Assembly (NCBI RefSeq): GCF_000620665.1
Contig: NZ_JIAU01000007.1
Coordinates: 124,001-188,000, forward strand
Direction of reading: 5' to 3'
Length of the DNA: 64,000 nucleotides
Origin: Sphingomonas sp. URHD0057
GTDB taxonomy: Bacteria; Pseudomonadota; Alphaproteobacteria; Sphingomonadales; Sphingomonadaceae
Shown here: one piece after another, positions 35,201-44,817 of the stretch
How the letters are laid out: each line of letters starts with the position of its first letter
How positions within the stretch are numbered: the first letter of the stretch is position 1
The notes under the pieces: model-generated
Told to the model about the DNA's origin: nothing
Seen by the model: the letters and a program-made list of their open reading frames with translations, nothing else
Databases searched by the model: none
Made by a program: the position numbers and the translations under genes

Positions 35201-35430
35201 TGGACGCGATCATGATTGCCGCGCTTTCGGTGAGCATTATCCTGGGCTTGGGCGCCGCGAGCCTGATCGGCCTGAAGGCGTGGAGCGGATGGCTTGACCT
35301 CAAGCGACTCGAGCTGACCCAGGCCGCCGGCGACCGCACGCTGCCCCCGGCCAGTGGGCGGATCGAGATCGCCGACCTGCGCGAGCGCGTCCGCAAGCTC
35401 GAGGCGATCGCCGCCGGCATCGACATCTAA
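35200..35430 (+). CDS. PspB-like small membrane protein
   Basis: 76 aa starting MDAIMIAALSVSIILGLGAA, one membrane helix, then a charged region ending IEIADLRERVRKLEAIAAGIDI, a short coiled coil resembling the MRERI-x-x-LESIL end of E. coli PspB. Sequence similarity is low but size, topology and operon position (directly after pspC, one-base overlap) support a PspB role. It is followed by a strong terminator. Confidence 0.65.
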   Translation: MDAIMIAALSVSIILGLGAASLIGLKAWSGWLDLKRLELTQAAGDRTLPPASGRIEIADLRERVRKLEAIAAGIDI

Positions 35431-35467
35431 ACTTTCGCGCACCCAGATTCCCCGGTTGCGCCTGCCT

Positions 35468-35510
35468 AGAGGCGGTTCGGTATACCCTTCCCGAGCCGCC
35501 TCTTCCTTTT
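35468..35510 (+). terminator. Rho-independent terminator of the psp operon
   Basis: Stem AGAGGCGGTTCGG (35468-35480) pairs with CCGAGCCGCCTCT (35491-35503) over 13 bp with one G-U, loop 10 nt, then TCCTTTT. Classical shape, 38 bp after the last psp gene. Confidence 0.85.
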
Positions 35511-35529
35511 GCGGCGTGCGTGATATTGG

Positions 35530-36051
35530 GTGCGGGTGACGACCATTCGCGCCGCACGGACCGATGACGCCGAGGCGATCGCGGCCATCTATGCGCATCA
35601 TGTGCTGCACGGCACCGCGAGCTTCGAGGAGGAGCCGCCGACGATGCTATTCTGGCGGGACAAACTCACCGCCGTGCTGTCGAAGGGCTGGCCGTTCCTG
35701 GTCACCGAGCTCGACGGGGAGGTCATCGGCTATGCCTACGCCACCCAATTCCGCGACCGGCCGGCCTATGCCCACACATGCGAGAACAGCATTTATGTGC
35801 ACCATCAGCACCTCGGGAAAGGGATCGGGCGCGAGCTCCTGGAGCGACTGATCGGCGCCGCCCGCGACGCCGGCTTCCGCCAGATGATCGGCGTGATCGG
35901 AGGCGGCGAGCCGGCATCGGTCGCGCTGCACCGTACATGCGGCTTTGGCGAAGCGGGGCGGATGCGCTCGGTCGGGTTCAAGTTCGGCCAGTGGCTGGAC
36001 ACGGTCTACATGCAGCTATCGCTGATCGAGAAGGATTTGCCCAATGGATGA
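35530..36051 (+). CDS. GNAT N-acetyltransferase (phosphinothricin/methionine-derivative type)
   Basis: 173 aa from GTG 35530 (a second GTG two codons on is also possible). GNAT fold: IRAARTDDAEAIAAIYAHHVLHGTASFEEEPP at the N-terminus, the acetyl-CoA loop HHQHLGKGIGRELLERLIGAARDAGFRQMIGVIGGGE, then SVALHRTCGFGEAGRMRSVGFKFGQWLDTVYMQ. This pattern is typical of MddA/PAT-like enzymes that acetylate L-phosphinothricin or methionine sulfoximine; the natural substrate is uncertain. It overlaps the next gene by eight bases. Confidence 0.9.
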   Translation: MRVTTIRAARTDDAEAIAAIYAHHVLHGTASFEEEPPTMLFWRDKLTAVLSKGWPFLVTELDGEVIGYAYATQFRDRPAYAHTCENSIYVHHQHLGKGIGRELLERLIGAARDAGFRQMIGVIGGGEPASVALHRTCGFGEAGRMRSVGFKFGQWLDTVYMQLSLIEKDLPNG

Positions 36052-36712
36052 TGCACCGCCTCTCGGCCGGCGCCTCGCGGCGGAGGGTATCGGTTCATTC
36101 TTCCTGTTCGCCACCGTGATCGGCTCCGGGATCATGGCCGCGAACCTCAGTCGAGGGAATGACGCTGTCGCCCTGCTAGGCAACACCTTGGCAACGGGCG
36201 CGATGCTGTTCGTTCTGATCGCCGTCCTCGGCCCCATCTCGGGCGCGCACATGAATCCGGCGGTGAGTCTCGTCGCGGCGTCGCGGCGCGAGCTTAGCTG
36301 GCGCGACGCGGCGGCTTACATCGCCGTTCAACTTGCGTTTGGAATCCTAGGCGCGTGGGCCGCGCATTTGATGTTCGGTCTGCCGACGCTGCAGCTGTCC
36401 GTGAAGGCGCGGAGCGGTCTCGGCCAATGGACCGGCGAATTTATAGCGACATTTGGGCTTATTCTGACCATTCTAGGCACCGTCCGCTTTCGGCGCGAAT
36501 GGGTTCCGGCGACCGTGGGCCTCTACATCACCGCCGCCTATTGGTTCACCTCGTCGACCAGCTTCGCTAATCCGGCGATCACAATTGCCCGCAGCTTGTC
36601 GAATACCTTTGCCGGGATTGCGCCGCAGGACGTGCCGCAGTTCATCGCGGCCCAGCTGATCGGCGCGGCAGCCGCTGCGCTGATCGCCCGGCAGCTATTC
36701 GATGGCGCCTAG
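36044..36712 (+). CDS. Aquaporin/glycerol-facilitator family channel
   Basis: 222 aa with six membrane helices and both MIP half-helix motifs: GAHMNPAVSLVA (first NPA) and SFANPAITIARSLS (second NPA), followed by the selectivity-filter Arg. Similar MIP proteins occur beside ars genes, where they may pass arsenite or other neutral solutes; here the upstream overlapping gene is an acetyltransferase. Its TAG shares CTAG with the stop of the convergent TonB-dependent receptor. Confidence 0.88.
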   Translation: MDDAPPLGRRLAAEGIGSFFLFATVIGSGIMAANLSRGNDAVALLGNTLATGAMLFVLIAVLGPISGAHMNPAVSLVAASRRELSWRDAAAYIAVQLAFGILGAWAAHLMFGLPTLQLSVKARSGLGQWTGEFIATFGLILTILGTVRFRREWVPATVGLYITAAYWFTSSTSFANPAITIARSLSNTFAGIAPQDVPQFIAAQLIGAAAAALIARQLFDGA

Positions 36713-38922
36713 AACTTCTTCGAGATGCCCGCAAAGGCGCCGCGGCGTTCACCCCATTGCGGGGCGCCGACGCCGACGCCCTCGCCGCTCCGGATCTGAT
36801 AGACCTTGTCGAACAGGTTGAGCACGTCGGCGCGGATCGTCACGCCCTTCAATATGCCGGGGCCGCTGAAGTTCTGCGAGAGGCCGGCATTGAGCACGAA
36901 GTAGGACGGCAGCTCGCCGCCATTGGGAACTATCCCGGCGGGGTCGTCGGTCCGGAGGCCGGACGCGAAGATGAAATCCGCGGTCGGCACCAGCGTCCCG
37001 AGCCGGTTGCGGATGGTGTAGCTTCCGCCGCCCGAAGCGGTCCATTTCTGCGAATGGTCGGTGTAGATGTAGTGGTTCTGGATGTAGGCGAGCTCGTCGG
37101 GCGCGAAGAAATATTGGGCCGAGTTGATGTCCTTGGCCTTTTCCTGGCCGCGCGCGACGTTTGCGTAGAGGTCGATCGGCCCGTGCGTATAATTGCTGCT
37201 TAGCTCGACACCCCAGGCGTAGCCCTTGGCATAATTGAACGGGGACAGGACGACCGCGGCGCCGAACTGCCCTTCGTCGAGCAGGTTGCGCTTGATCTTG
37301 TAATAAGCGTCGAGCCCAAGCTTGAACCCGCCGTTAAAGCGCTGCTCGACGCCGGCGTCGAAATAATGCTCGCGTTCCGACTTGACCGGATCGCCGGTCT
37401 TGATTTCGGACTCCTTGGTGGTGCCGTTGTAGAGCGCGACGGTGGCCGGTGCGATCAGCTCCTGCGGCGGCGGGGTGAAGGTGCGTGCATAGCCGACGTG
37501 CAGGGTCGTCAGCGGCGTTGCGCGCCATACCAGGTTCGCGCGCGGGCTGAGCTGCCGCTCGTGAGTGAACGCGTGAACGATGTCGTAGCGGGCGCCGTAG
37601 TTGAGCGTCAGCGTCGGGGTGAGCTTCCACTCGTCCTGCAGATAGGCGCCATAGAGCTGGCCGGTCTTCTTTCCGCGATCGACGATGTTGATCAGAACGT
37701 CGCTGGTTTGATCGCCGAACTCGTCGATCGGAAGGACGCTTGAGACGACGTTTGAAGTGGTGTGCTCGTTCTGGAAAAAGACACCGAAGCGCAGCGTGTG
37801 GTTGCTGCCGAGCTGCTGGCTGGCGTCGGCCTGGATTCCCGTTGCGAGGCTGGACAGCCGCGCCGCGTCGGCGAAGCCGGTGAAGATGATGTCGCCGAAG
37901 TTCGGATCGGGCGTGAACCGCGTCTGCGAATAGCGGACGAACGGCGCGATCTGGAAATTGAGCGTGTTGCCGGCATATTGATAGGCGGCGACGCCGTAAT
38001 GGGTGATCTCGCGCTGGTTCTGGTCGAGCTTCGCGGCATCGGCGCTACTGACGCCGTTGACGGTGAAGTCACCGCCCACGCCGGTGACGTTCGGGATCTG
38101 GAAATGGCCGATGAAGCTGCCGCCGAACACGGCGATGCGGCTGCTGTCCGAAAGGATGTCGGAAACGTAGGCGAACGGCCGGAATTGCGTCGTCCGGTCG
38201 TGGATCGCGCGGCGCGTCGGCAGCGGATTCTCGATGCCGAGATCGTTGCGAAGATAGCTTGCGGATGCGAAGTAGCTGAGATTGCCGCTCGAGCCCTCGA
38301 TCATCGCGCTGGGCTCGAGCCAGCCGAAGCTGCCGCCGTAGATGCCGACTTCGCCGCCGTTTTCGAGCAAGCCCGACTGCGTCTTGAAATTGACGACTCC
38401 GGCCGTGCGATAGCCGTATTGTGCGGGGAGCGTCCCGGTGATGAGCTGGATCGAGCTCGCGATCCTTGGATCGAAGGTCGTGCCAAACCCGCTGATGCTT
38501 TCGGGCACGATCACGCCGTTCAGCCGGTACTGAAGGTTCGCGTGCTCGTTGCGGACGTGGATGACGCCGTAGCTGTCCTGGACCACTCCGGGCGCCTGGA
38601 GCAGCGACTTGTTCAGGGTCAGGTTCGTGCCGCCCGGCTGCTTCTCCAGCGCTTCGCGGTCGAACGTATATTGGCTCGCACCGAGCGAAGGCGTGATCGA
38701 ATCGCGCGCGATGTCGAGCCGGCGACCAGTGACGACAATATTATTTGAGGCCGCGGGCGGCGCTGCATTGGGCGATGCCGGCGGAACGTCCGCCCTGGGC
38801 TCCGCCTGCGCCGTGGTGGCAGTATCCGACACCACCGGCACATTTGCAGGGTTCGACTGAGCGATCACCGGTGAGAACGGAACGATGACGGCGGCCGTGG
38901 CCAGGAAAGCGGTGCGGTCCAT
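36709..38922 (-). CDS. TonB-dependent outer-membrane receptor
   Basis: 737 aa. A signal peptide (AFLATAAVIVPFSPVIAQ) is followed by a Pro/Ala spacer, the plug domain (NNIVVTGRRLDIARDSITPSLGASQYTFDREALEKQPGGTNLTLNKSLLQAPGVVQDSYGVIHVRNEHANLQYRLNGV) and a 22-strand-type barrel ending RRGAFAGISKKF with terminal Phe. No obvious ligand-specific motif. Its promoter region shares an 18-bp motif with the neighbouring metal-efflux operon, so its ligand may be a metal complex; that is inference. Confidence 0.92.
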   Translation of the reverse strand: MDRTAFLATAAVIVPFSPVIAQSNPANVPVVSDTATTAQAEPRADVPPASPNAAPPAASNNIVVTGRRLDIARDSITPSLGASQYTFDREALEKQPGGTNLTLNKSLLQAPGVVQDSYGVIHVRNEHANLQYRLNGVIVPESISGFGTTFDPRIASSIQLITGTLPAQYGYRTAGVVNFKTQSGLLENGGEVGIYGGSFGWLEPSAMIEGSSGNLSYFASASYLRNDLGIENPLPTRRAIHDRTTQFRPFAYVSDILSDSSRIAVFGGSFIGHFQIPNVTGVGGDFTVNGVSSADAAKLDQNQREITHYGVAAYQYAGNTLNFQIAPFVRYSQTRFTPDPNFGDIIFTGFADAARLSSLATGIQADASQQLGSNHTLRFGVFFQNEHTTSNVVSSVLPIDEFGDQTSDVLINIVDRGKKTGQLYGAYLQDEWKLTPTLTLNYGARYDIVHAFTHERQLSPRANLVWRATPLTTLHVGYARTFTPPPQELIAPATVALYNGTTKESEIKTGDPVKSEREHYFDAGVEQRFNGGFKLGLDAYYKIKRNLLDEGQFGAAVVLSPFNYAKGYAWGVELSSNYTHGPIDLYANVARGQEKAKDINSAQYFFAPDELAYIQNHYIYTDHSQKWTASGGGSYTIRNRLGTLVPTADFIFASGLRTDDPAGIVPNGGELPSYFVLNAGLSQNFSGPGILKGVTIRADVLNLFDKVYQIRSGEGVGVGAPQWGERRGAFAGISKKF

Positions 38923-38964
38923 GGATGCCCCTATTCGATCGGATCGAAGGCGACCTAGATTGAA

Positions 38965-38982
38965 CGATATATTGTCGCAAGA
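38965..38982 (-). promoter_or_regulatory. Operator-like motif shared with the metal-efflux operon (receptor side)
   Basis: On the minus strand TCTTGCGACAATATATCG, 43 bp upstream of the receptor start. It matches the motif at 44818-44835 at 16 of 18 positions. The core CGATA-N3-TRTCG is an inverted repeat. Probably the binding site of one regulator encoded elsewhere. Confidence 0.55.
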
Positions 38983-39070
38983 GGATGTTATACTATTTCT
39001 GCGATTTCACGGCAGACCGGCTGAGGCATTCGACGAGCGGTTGGAGGCGCCGTTGCCGTCGCCTCGCAGG

Positions 39071-42000
39071 TCAAACCTCGAGACGATCGCCCTCCCGAGC
39101 GACCATGGCGTACAGTGCCGGCATCAAGAAGACGACGATCAGCAGGCAGGCAATCAGTCCGCCGACGATCACCACCGCGAAGGGGCGCTGCGTGTCGGTG
39201 CCGACGCCTGTGGCGAGCGCGGCCGGCAAAAGCCCGAGAGCGGCGACCAGTGCAGTCATCATGATCGGCCGCAGGCGCAGGATCGCGCCTTCGCGGATGG
39301 CTTCGCCGAGCGGCGTTCCGGCAAGGCGAAGTTCGTTGACGTAAGAGATATAGACGAGTGCCGTTTGTACCGAGACGCCGAACAGCGCGAGGAAACCGAT
39401 GCCGGACGAAACCGAAAAGGCAGTGCCGGTGATCCACAGCGCGAGGATTCCGCCGACTGGCGCGGACATCAGGACGCCGATCAGCGCGATCGCCGGGAAT
39501 TTGAAGTTTCGATAGAGCAAGAACAACAGCAGGAAGATCAGCAGCAGCGTCAACGGCACGATGGCCATGAGCTGCGCGCGGGATGCCGTATATTCGGTAT
39601 ATTCGCCGCCCCAGTCGACGCGGTAGCCTTGGGGGAGTTGAACCGTGCGCGAGACTTGCGCCATCGCGTCCTCGACGGCGCCCGCAAGGTCGCGGCCCTC
39701 GACCGAGAATTGGACACCGATGAAGCGGCTGTTGTCTTCGCGATAGATGAACGACGCACCGTTGCTGACCGAGATATCGGCAAGCTCCTTCAGCGGAACG
39801 TGCTGGCCGGCCGGGGTCGTCACGAGAATGTTGCCGATCGCGACGGGATCGTCGCGATATTTGCCGGAGAGCCGAACGACCAGGTCGAACTCCTTTTCCT
39901 GCTGCACGACCTGGGTGGCGACGTCGCCGCCGATCGCGGTCTGGATCAGGCCATTCACGTCGTCGACGTTGATTCCGTAGCGGGCGATCCTGGCCCGACC
40001 GATTGAGATCGAAAGGCTGGGCTGACCGAGTTCCCGAACCAGCGTCACGTCGCGGATGCCGCGGACATGCTCGAGCACCGCCTTGATCGCGTTGCCCTTT
40101 TGCTCGAGCGTGACGAGGTCGGGGCCGAAGATTTTGACGGCGAGCGCGCTTTTAAGACCCGTCTCGGCCTCGTCGACCGCGTCCTCCGCCGGCTGGGTAT
40201 AGTTGAAGGTGATGCCGGGGAAAGACTTGAGCTTGTCGTTGATCGCGGCGATCAGCTGCGGCTTGGTATGGATCGAGCCGCTCCATTGGGAATAAGGCTT
40301 CAGGCCGACGAAGAACTCGGCGTTGAAGAAGCCCGTGGCATCGGTGCCATCATCGGGCCGGCCGTGCTCGGAGCCGACGACCGTCACCTCCGGGAACGAC
40401 GCGATAATCGCCCGGATCTGCGGCACGACCTTCGCCGATTCATCGAAGGAGATCGTCGATGGCATGGTCGCCCGCACCCACAGCGCGCCTTCGTCCAAAT
40501 GCGGCATGAATTCGGCGCCGACGTCGGCGAAGATCAGCAGCGACGCCAGCAACAGCGCAGTGCAGGCGGCGATCGTTCCGCGTGGCCGAGCCAGGCAATA
40601 GTCGAGGCCGCGCGTGTAGGCTGAACGGATTCGCTCGAAGCCGGCGTTGCGGCGTTCGCGCACTCCGCTGCGCATCAGCAAGTAGCAGAGCACTGGAAGA
40701 ACAGTCAGAGTGACGATCAGCGAGCCGATCAGCGCGAAGATCATGGTATCGGCCATCGGCTTGAAGAGCACGCCCGACGGTCCGGCGAGCACATAGATGG
40801 GGAGGAAGCTGACGACGATCACGATAACGGAATAGAACAGCGGCCGGTCGACCTCGTCCGAGGCCTCGCGGATGATTTGCATGAGGCCCGCGGCAGAGTC
40901 CTCGCGCTCCGCGAGGCGACGATAGATATTCTCGACCATGATCACGGCGGCGTCGACCAGAATGCCGAAGTCGATCGCGCCGATCGACAGCAGGTTCGCG
41001 GACGCCCCCTGCAGGTCGAGGCAGGCGAAGGCGAACAGCAAGGATAGCGGAATGGTGACGGCGACGATCAGCCCCGCCCGCACATCGTAGAGGAAGAAAA
41101 TCAGGATCACGACGACGAGCAACATGCCGCGCAGCAGGTTGCGCTCGACGGTGAGCACCGTTTCGTGGACGAGATCTGAGCGATCGTAGAAAGGCACCAC
41201 CTTCACGTCCTTCGGGAGGACGCTGGTGTTGAGCTCGCGAGTCTTCGCCTCGACTCCCTTCAGCACACTCTGCGTCTGCTCGCCGGTGCGAAGCATGATG
41301 ACGCCTTCGACCGCGTCATTCTGACGATCGATCCCGAACTGGCCGAGCCGCGGTGCGATGCCGAGCGTGACCTGGCCGACGTCCTTGACCAAAGTCGGTA
41401 TGCCGTTGTGCACGGCGACGACGACGTTGCCGATGTCTTCGAGGCTTTGGAGTCGGCCGAGACCGCGGACATAATAGAATTGGCCGCCCTGGGAATAGAA
41501 TCCGCCGCCGCCATTGCCGTTGTTGGCGCCGAGCGCACTTTCGACCTGTTGCGGCGACACACCCGCTCCGGCGAGACGATATTGATCGAGCAGCACCTGG
41601 TACTGCATCGTTCCGCCGCCGAACCCGGAATCGTCGGCAACCCCGGCGACCGATCGATACTGCGGCTCCACCGTCCAGTCTTCAAACGTCTTGAGTTCGG
41701 TCGGCGAGCGGTCGGGGCTCTGCAGCGTGTAGCGATAGATGAGCCCGGACGGCGAGGTCAGCGCCTCGACATCCGGCGTCACCCCGCTCGGCAGATCGAG
41801 ATCGGCGACGCGGTTGAGGACTTGTTGCCGGGCGAAATTGCGATCGGTGTTCTGGTCGAACGTGATGTCGATCGAGGATAGCGCGTAGAGCGACACCGAG
41901 CGAAGGTTGTTCTCCTTCGGGATCCCGTTCATTTCGCGCTCGATCGGGACCGTGATCAGCCGTTCGATCTCTTCGGCGGAATGGCCGGGCCATTGCGTGT

Positions 42001-42187
42001 TAATCGAGACCATCGGCGGCGACAGGTCCGGGTAGGCGTCGACCGGCAAGCGGGTCCACGCGCGAATGCCCGCGCCGATCAGGAGCACGGTGAGCAGCAG
42101 CACGAGGATGCGTTGTTCGAGGCTGACGGCGACGATGCGGTTGATGAAGGAGCCGGCGGGTGGCTCAGCCGGATCGCCCTCGGTCAT
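39071..42187 (-). CDS. Heavy-metal RND efflux pump, inner-membrane permease (CzcA type)
   Basis: 1038 aa, 12 membrane helices and two large periplasmic loops, as in CzcA/CusA. TM4 carries IDFGILVDAAVIMVENIYRR, whose D-x5-D-x6-E acids are the proton-relay signature of the divalent-cation HME branch (Zn, Co, Cd, Ni) rather than the Cu/Ag branch. Also seen: PVDAYPDLSPPMVSINTQWPGHSAEEIERLITVPIE at the N-terminus. It overlaps the adaptor gene by four bases and forms a tripartite pump with it and the NodT-type protein. Confidence 0.93.
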   Translation of the reverse strand: MTEGDPAEPPAGSFINRIVAVSLEQRILVLLLTVLLIGAGIRAWTRLPVDAYPDLSPPMVSINTQWPGHSAEEIERLITVPIEREMNGIPKENNLRSVSLYALSSIDITFDQNTDRNFARQQVLNRVADLDLPSGVTPDVEALTSPSGLIYRYTLQSPDRSPTELKTFEDWTVEPQYRSVAGVADDSGFGGGTMQYQVLLDQYRLAGAGVSPQQVESALGANNGNGGGGFYSQGGQFYYVRGLGRLQSLEDIGNVVVAVHNGIPTLVKDVGQVTLGIAPRLGQFGIDRQNDAVEGVIMLRTGEQTQSVLKGVEAKTRELNTSVLPKDVKVVPFYDRSDLVHETVLTVERNLLRGMLLVVVILIFFLYDVRAGLIVAVTIPLSLLFAFACLDLQGASANLLSIGAIDFGILVDAAVIMVENIYRRLAEREDSAAGLMQIIREASDEVDRPLFYSVIVIVVSFLPIYVLAGPSGVLFKPMADTMIFALIGSLIVTLTVLPVLCYLLMRSGVRERRNAGFERIRSAYTRGLDYCLARPRGTIAACTALLLASLLIFADVGAEFMPHLDEGALWVRATMPSTISFDESAKVVPQIRAIIASFPEVTVVGSEHGRPDDGTDATGFFNAEFFVGLKPYSQWSGSIHTKPQLIAAINDKLKSFPGITFNYTQPAEDAVDEAETGLKSALAVKIFGPDLVTLEQKGNAIKAVLEHVRGIRDVTLVRELGQPSLSISIGRARIARYGINVDDVNGLIQTAIGGDVATQVVQQEKEFDLVVRLSGKYRDDPVAIGNILVTTPAGQHVPLKELADISVSNGASFIYREDNSRFIGVQFSVEGRDLAGAVEDAMAQVSRTVQLPQGYRVDWGGEYTEYTASRAQLMAIVPLTLLLIFLLLFLLYRNFKFPAIALIGVLMSAPVGGILALWITGTAFSVSSGIGFLALFGVSVQTALVYISYVNELRLAGTPLGEAIREGAILRLRPIMMTALVAALGLLPAALATGVGTDTQRPFAVVIVGGLIACLLIVVFLMPALYAMVAREGDRLEV

Positions 42188-43278
42188 TGGCTCTGCATGA
42201 ACTGAAGGAAGATCGCGCCGTCGGCGACAACGCGGTCGCCAGCCTGGAGGCCGCTCGTCACATCGTAATTCTGGCTGTCGCGATACCCCAAGCTGACATG
42301 GCGGCGGGTGAAGCTCCCGTCGGGCATGGCCAGATACACGAACGGCAGATTCTGATCGTCGCGAAGCACCGCCGATGCCGGCACCAGAAGGCCCGTGCTG
42401 ACGCGCCCCGATTCGATCGAGACGTCGACGTACATTTGCTTCTTCAGGAGGTCACCCGGATTGGGTGCCACCACCCGGGCAACGACCGCCCGGGTGTCGG
42501 GATCGACCGAAGCGGAGATGTTCTCGACCGTGCCGCGGAACGGGCCAGTGCCGTTGCCGGGATCGATCTGCGCTGCGTCATGCACCCCGACATTGGCGAG
42601 GTCGCCGGGCGCGATCTGCGCCAAGACCCACACTTGGGAAAGATTGGCGACGGTGAATGCGGGCGATGAACCGGCCTGCAGCAACTGGCCCGGCGTGATC
42701 TGCTTTTCGACGACGATCCCCGATACCGGCGCGCGGATCACTCCGCTGAGGCCGGATCCGGGACCTGCGCCCAGCGACGCCAGCGCCTGGGCCGCCGCGA
42801 CCCGGTCGGCTTCGGCGCTTGCTGCGTCGGTTTCGGCCTGGGCTGCCTCTCGCTCCGAGATGCCGTTGTGCGCGGCGAGGTCGCGATCCGCAGTTGCCAC
42901 TCGCCGCGCGTTCGCCGCGGCAACCGCGGCTTTGCGATACGCTGCGACGGCATTGGCGACGTCGGCGGACGCGACCGCAGCGAGCGGCTGCCCTTTCGCG
43001 ACCGGCTGGCCGACTGCAACGAAGATGCGCGTGACCGGCCCGGTGAACGGAGAGATGACCGCTGTCGCCTGATTGTTGTCGAAATCGACCGTGCCCGGCG
43101 CTTCGATGCGCTGACGGTAGCCGGCGGGTTCGACCGTGAAGAGCCGGATGTGACGTTGCTGGGCTTTGGTCAGCCTGACGTTGGAGACTGCGTTGGCGGG
43201 CGCGCCGCCGTCTTCGGGCGAGGAGGAACAGCCCGCCGCGAGGAACGCAAGGCCGATCGCCGTCAACCTACCGATCAT
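42184..43278 (-). CDS. Efflux RND periplasmic adaptor (membrane fusion lipoprotein)
   Basis: 364 aa from ATG 43278 (a GTG at 43287 is possible). The lipoprotein signal LTAIGLAFLAAGC has lipobox-like AAGC. The adaptor body has PGTVDFDNNQATAVISPFTGPVTRIFVAVGQPVAKGQPLAAVASAD (barrel-sandwich hybrid), a coiled-coil hairpin, then IRAPVSGIVVEKQITPGQLLQ and a beta barrel. It links the RND permease to the outer-membrane channel. It overlaps the genes on both sides. Confidence 0.9.
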   Translation of the reverse strand: MIGRLTAIGLAFLAAGCSSSPEDGGAPANAVSNVRLTKAQQRHIRLFTVEPAGYRQRIEAPGTVDFDNNQATAVISPFTGPVTRIFVAVGQPVAKGQPLAAVASADVANAVAAYRKAAVAAANARRVATADRDLAAHNGISEREAAQAETDAASAEADRVAAAQALASLGAGPGSGLSGVIRAPVSGIVVEKQITPGQLLQAGSSPAFTVANLSQVWVLAQIAPGDLANVGVHDAAQIDPGNGTGPFRGTVENISASVDPDTRAVVARVVAPNPGDLLKKQMYVDVSIESGRVSTGLLVPASAVLRDDQNLPFVYLAMPDGSFTRRHVSLGYRDSQNYDVTSGLQAGDRVVADGAIFLQFMQSQ

Positions 43279-44803
43279 TTGCGGCACTCGCGAGCTCGGG
43301 GCGGTGCCACCAGCCGCCGCCCAGCGCCTGGAATAGCGCCGCAGTGTCGGTGAAACGGTCAGCTTCGGCCTGGACGAGGCCGAGGCGTGCCTGTTGATAA
43401 GCCTGATCGGCGTTCAGGACGGAGAGATAGGCGGCATAGCCATCCTTGTATTGAAGTCGCGCAAGATCGAGGCTTCCCCTGGCGGCGTCAGCGGCTGCTG
43501 CCGTGGCCTTCAGCGTTTCCGCGTCGTGGTCGAGTGCAGCGAGCGTATCGGCGACATTCTGGAACGCGGTGAGCACCGTCCCACGATATTGCTCCGCCGT
43601 CTGCTGGTAGGCGGCGCGCGCGGCGCGCTGTTGATGGAGCAGCGTCCCGCCGTCGAAGATCGGTGCCAAGAGCGAAGCGCCGATGTTCCAGAAGCCGGTG
43701 CCGGGACCGAACAGCTGCCCGATGGCAAGTGCGGTGCTGCCGGCGTTCCCGGTCAGGGTGATGTTGGGCAGGCGGTTGGCGGTTGCGATGCCGACCCCTG
43801 CACTCGCGGCATGAAGATTGGCTTCCGCCTGAAGCACGTCGGGGCGCTGCTGGACGAGGACCGAGGGGAGGCTGAGTGGCAGATCCGCCGGAAGGGTCAG
43901 ACTTGCGAGGCTGAATTTCTCGGCCGCGGCCTGGCCGGGATATCGCCCGGTCAACACGGCGAGGAGATTGTTCTGCTGGTCGCGCTGCTTGAGCAGCGGC
44001 GGCAGCGAGGCCTCAAGCTGCGCCAGCTGCGCTTGCTGAGCGACGAGATCGGTGCCGCCCACATAGCCTTTGGACTTTTGATATTGGAGCAGGCTGAGAA
44101 TTTGGCGGTTGATTCCGATCAGCTCGTTCGTCGCATCGATCTGATCTTCGAGCGAGGCCTCCTGAATGGCCGCGAGCGCGACGTTCGCACTGAGAGTGAT
44201 ATCGACCGCGACCATCTCGAAGCGGCTGGCCTGCTCCTGCGCTGTCAGGCTTTCGACGGTCCGTTTGTTGAGGCCGAACACGTCGGGGACGTAGGAGACG
44301 CTGAGCTGCGGCGTCGCCAGCGTGTAGAGAAAGGCGTTGTTGCTCGGTACCGGCGCCAGCGCCGCCGAGGGGTCCTTTTCACGTGTCACCCCAACGCCTG
44401 CACTGACCTGGGGCAAAGCGGCTCCGCGCTGGGCGCGGGTGTTTTCATGAGCGACGAGCAGCGCTGCCTTCGCCGCTTTCAAGTCTGCATTGTTGGCCAG
44501 AGCCTGCTCGATGAGTGCATTCAATCGTTTCGAGCGAAACAAAGTCCACCAGTCCGCAGGAATGTCGGCTCCAGCGATGAGGTGCTGTGCCGCACCCCCG
44601 GGAACTCCGGGCGCTGTCTCGGTCGCCATCGTCGGAGTCGCAGTGTAACTGGAAACCGGAGGCGGCGCCGGCTTGCCGAAATTGGGCCCGACGACGCAGG
44701 CGCTCGTCGCCAGCGAAGCGGCAAATACGACGACGGACTGGCGGCGAGAAGCAGTCAATGACGATCCCGAGTTCTGTGGAGCAGGCGTGACGACGCTCAG
44801 CAC
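43268..44803 (-). CDS. NodT-family outer-membrane efflux lipoprotein
   Basis: 511 aa. An N-terminal lipoprotein signal (VVFAASLATSACVVGPNF, lipobox near TSAC, then the typical VGPNFGKP) leads two TolC-like repeats (ADIPADWWTLFRSKRLNALIEQALANNADLKAAKAAL and the second half RLPNITLTGNAGSTALAIGQLFGPGTGFWNIGASLLAPIFDGGTL). It is the outer-membrane exit duct of the Czc-type pump and the first gene of the operon, with an operator-like motif immediately upstream. Confidence 0.92.
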   Translation of the reverse strand: MLSVVTPAPQNSGSSLTASRRQSVVVFAASLATSACVVGPNFGKPAPPPVSSYTATPTMATETAPGVPGGAAQHLIAGADIPADWWTLFRSKRLNALIEQALANNADLKAAKAALLVAHENTRAQRGAALPQVSAGVGVTREKDPSAALAPVPSNNAFLYTLATPQLSVSYVPDVFGLNKRTVESLTAQEQASRFEMVAVDITLSANVALAAIQEASLEDQIDATNELIGINRQILSLLQYQKSKGYVGGTDLVAQQAQLAQLEASLPPLLKQRDQQNNLLAVLTGRYPGQAAAEKFSLASLTLPADLPLSLPSVLVQQRPDVLQAEANLHAASAGVGIATANRLPNITLTGNAGSTALAIGQLFGPGTGFWNIGASLLAPIFDGGTLLHQQRAARAAYQQTAEQYRGTVLTAFQNVADTLAALDHDAETLKATAAAADAARGSLDLARLQYKDGYAAYLSVLNADQAYQQARLGLVQAEADRFTDTAALFQALGGGWWHRPELASAANDR

Positions 44804-44817
44804 CTTCCGTAGCCAAA

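Noticed and set aside
43394-44761. Plus-strand 455-codon open frame opposite the NodT-type gene
   Set aside because: Antisense shadow; no ribosome-binding site or domain.
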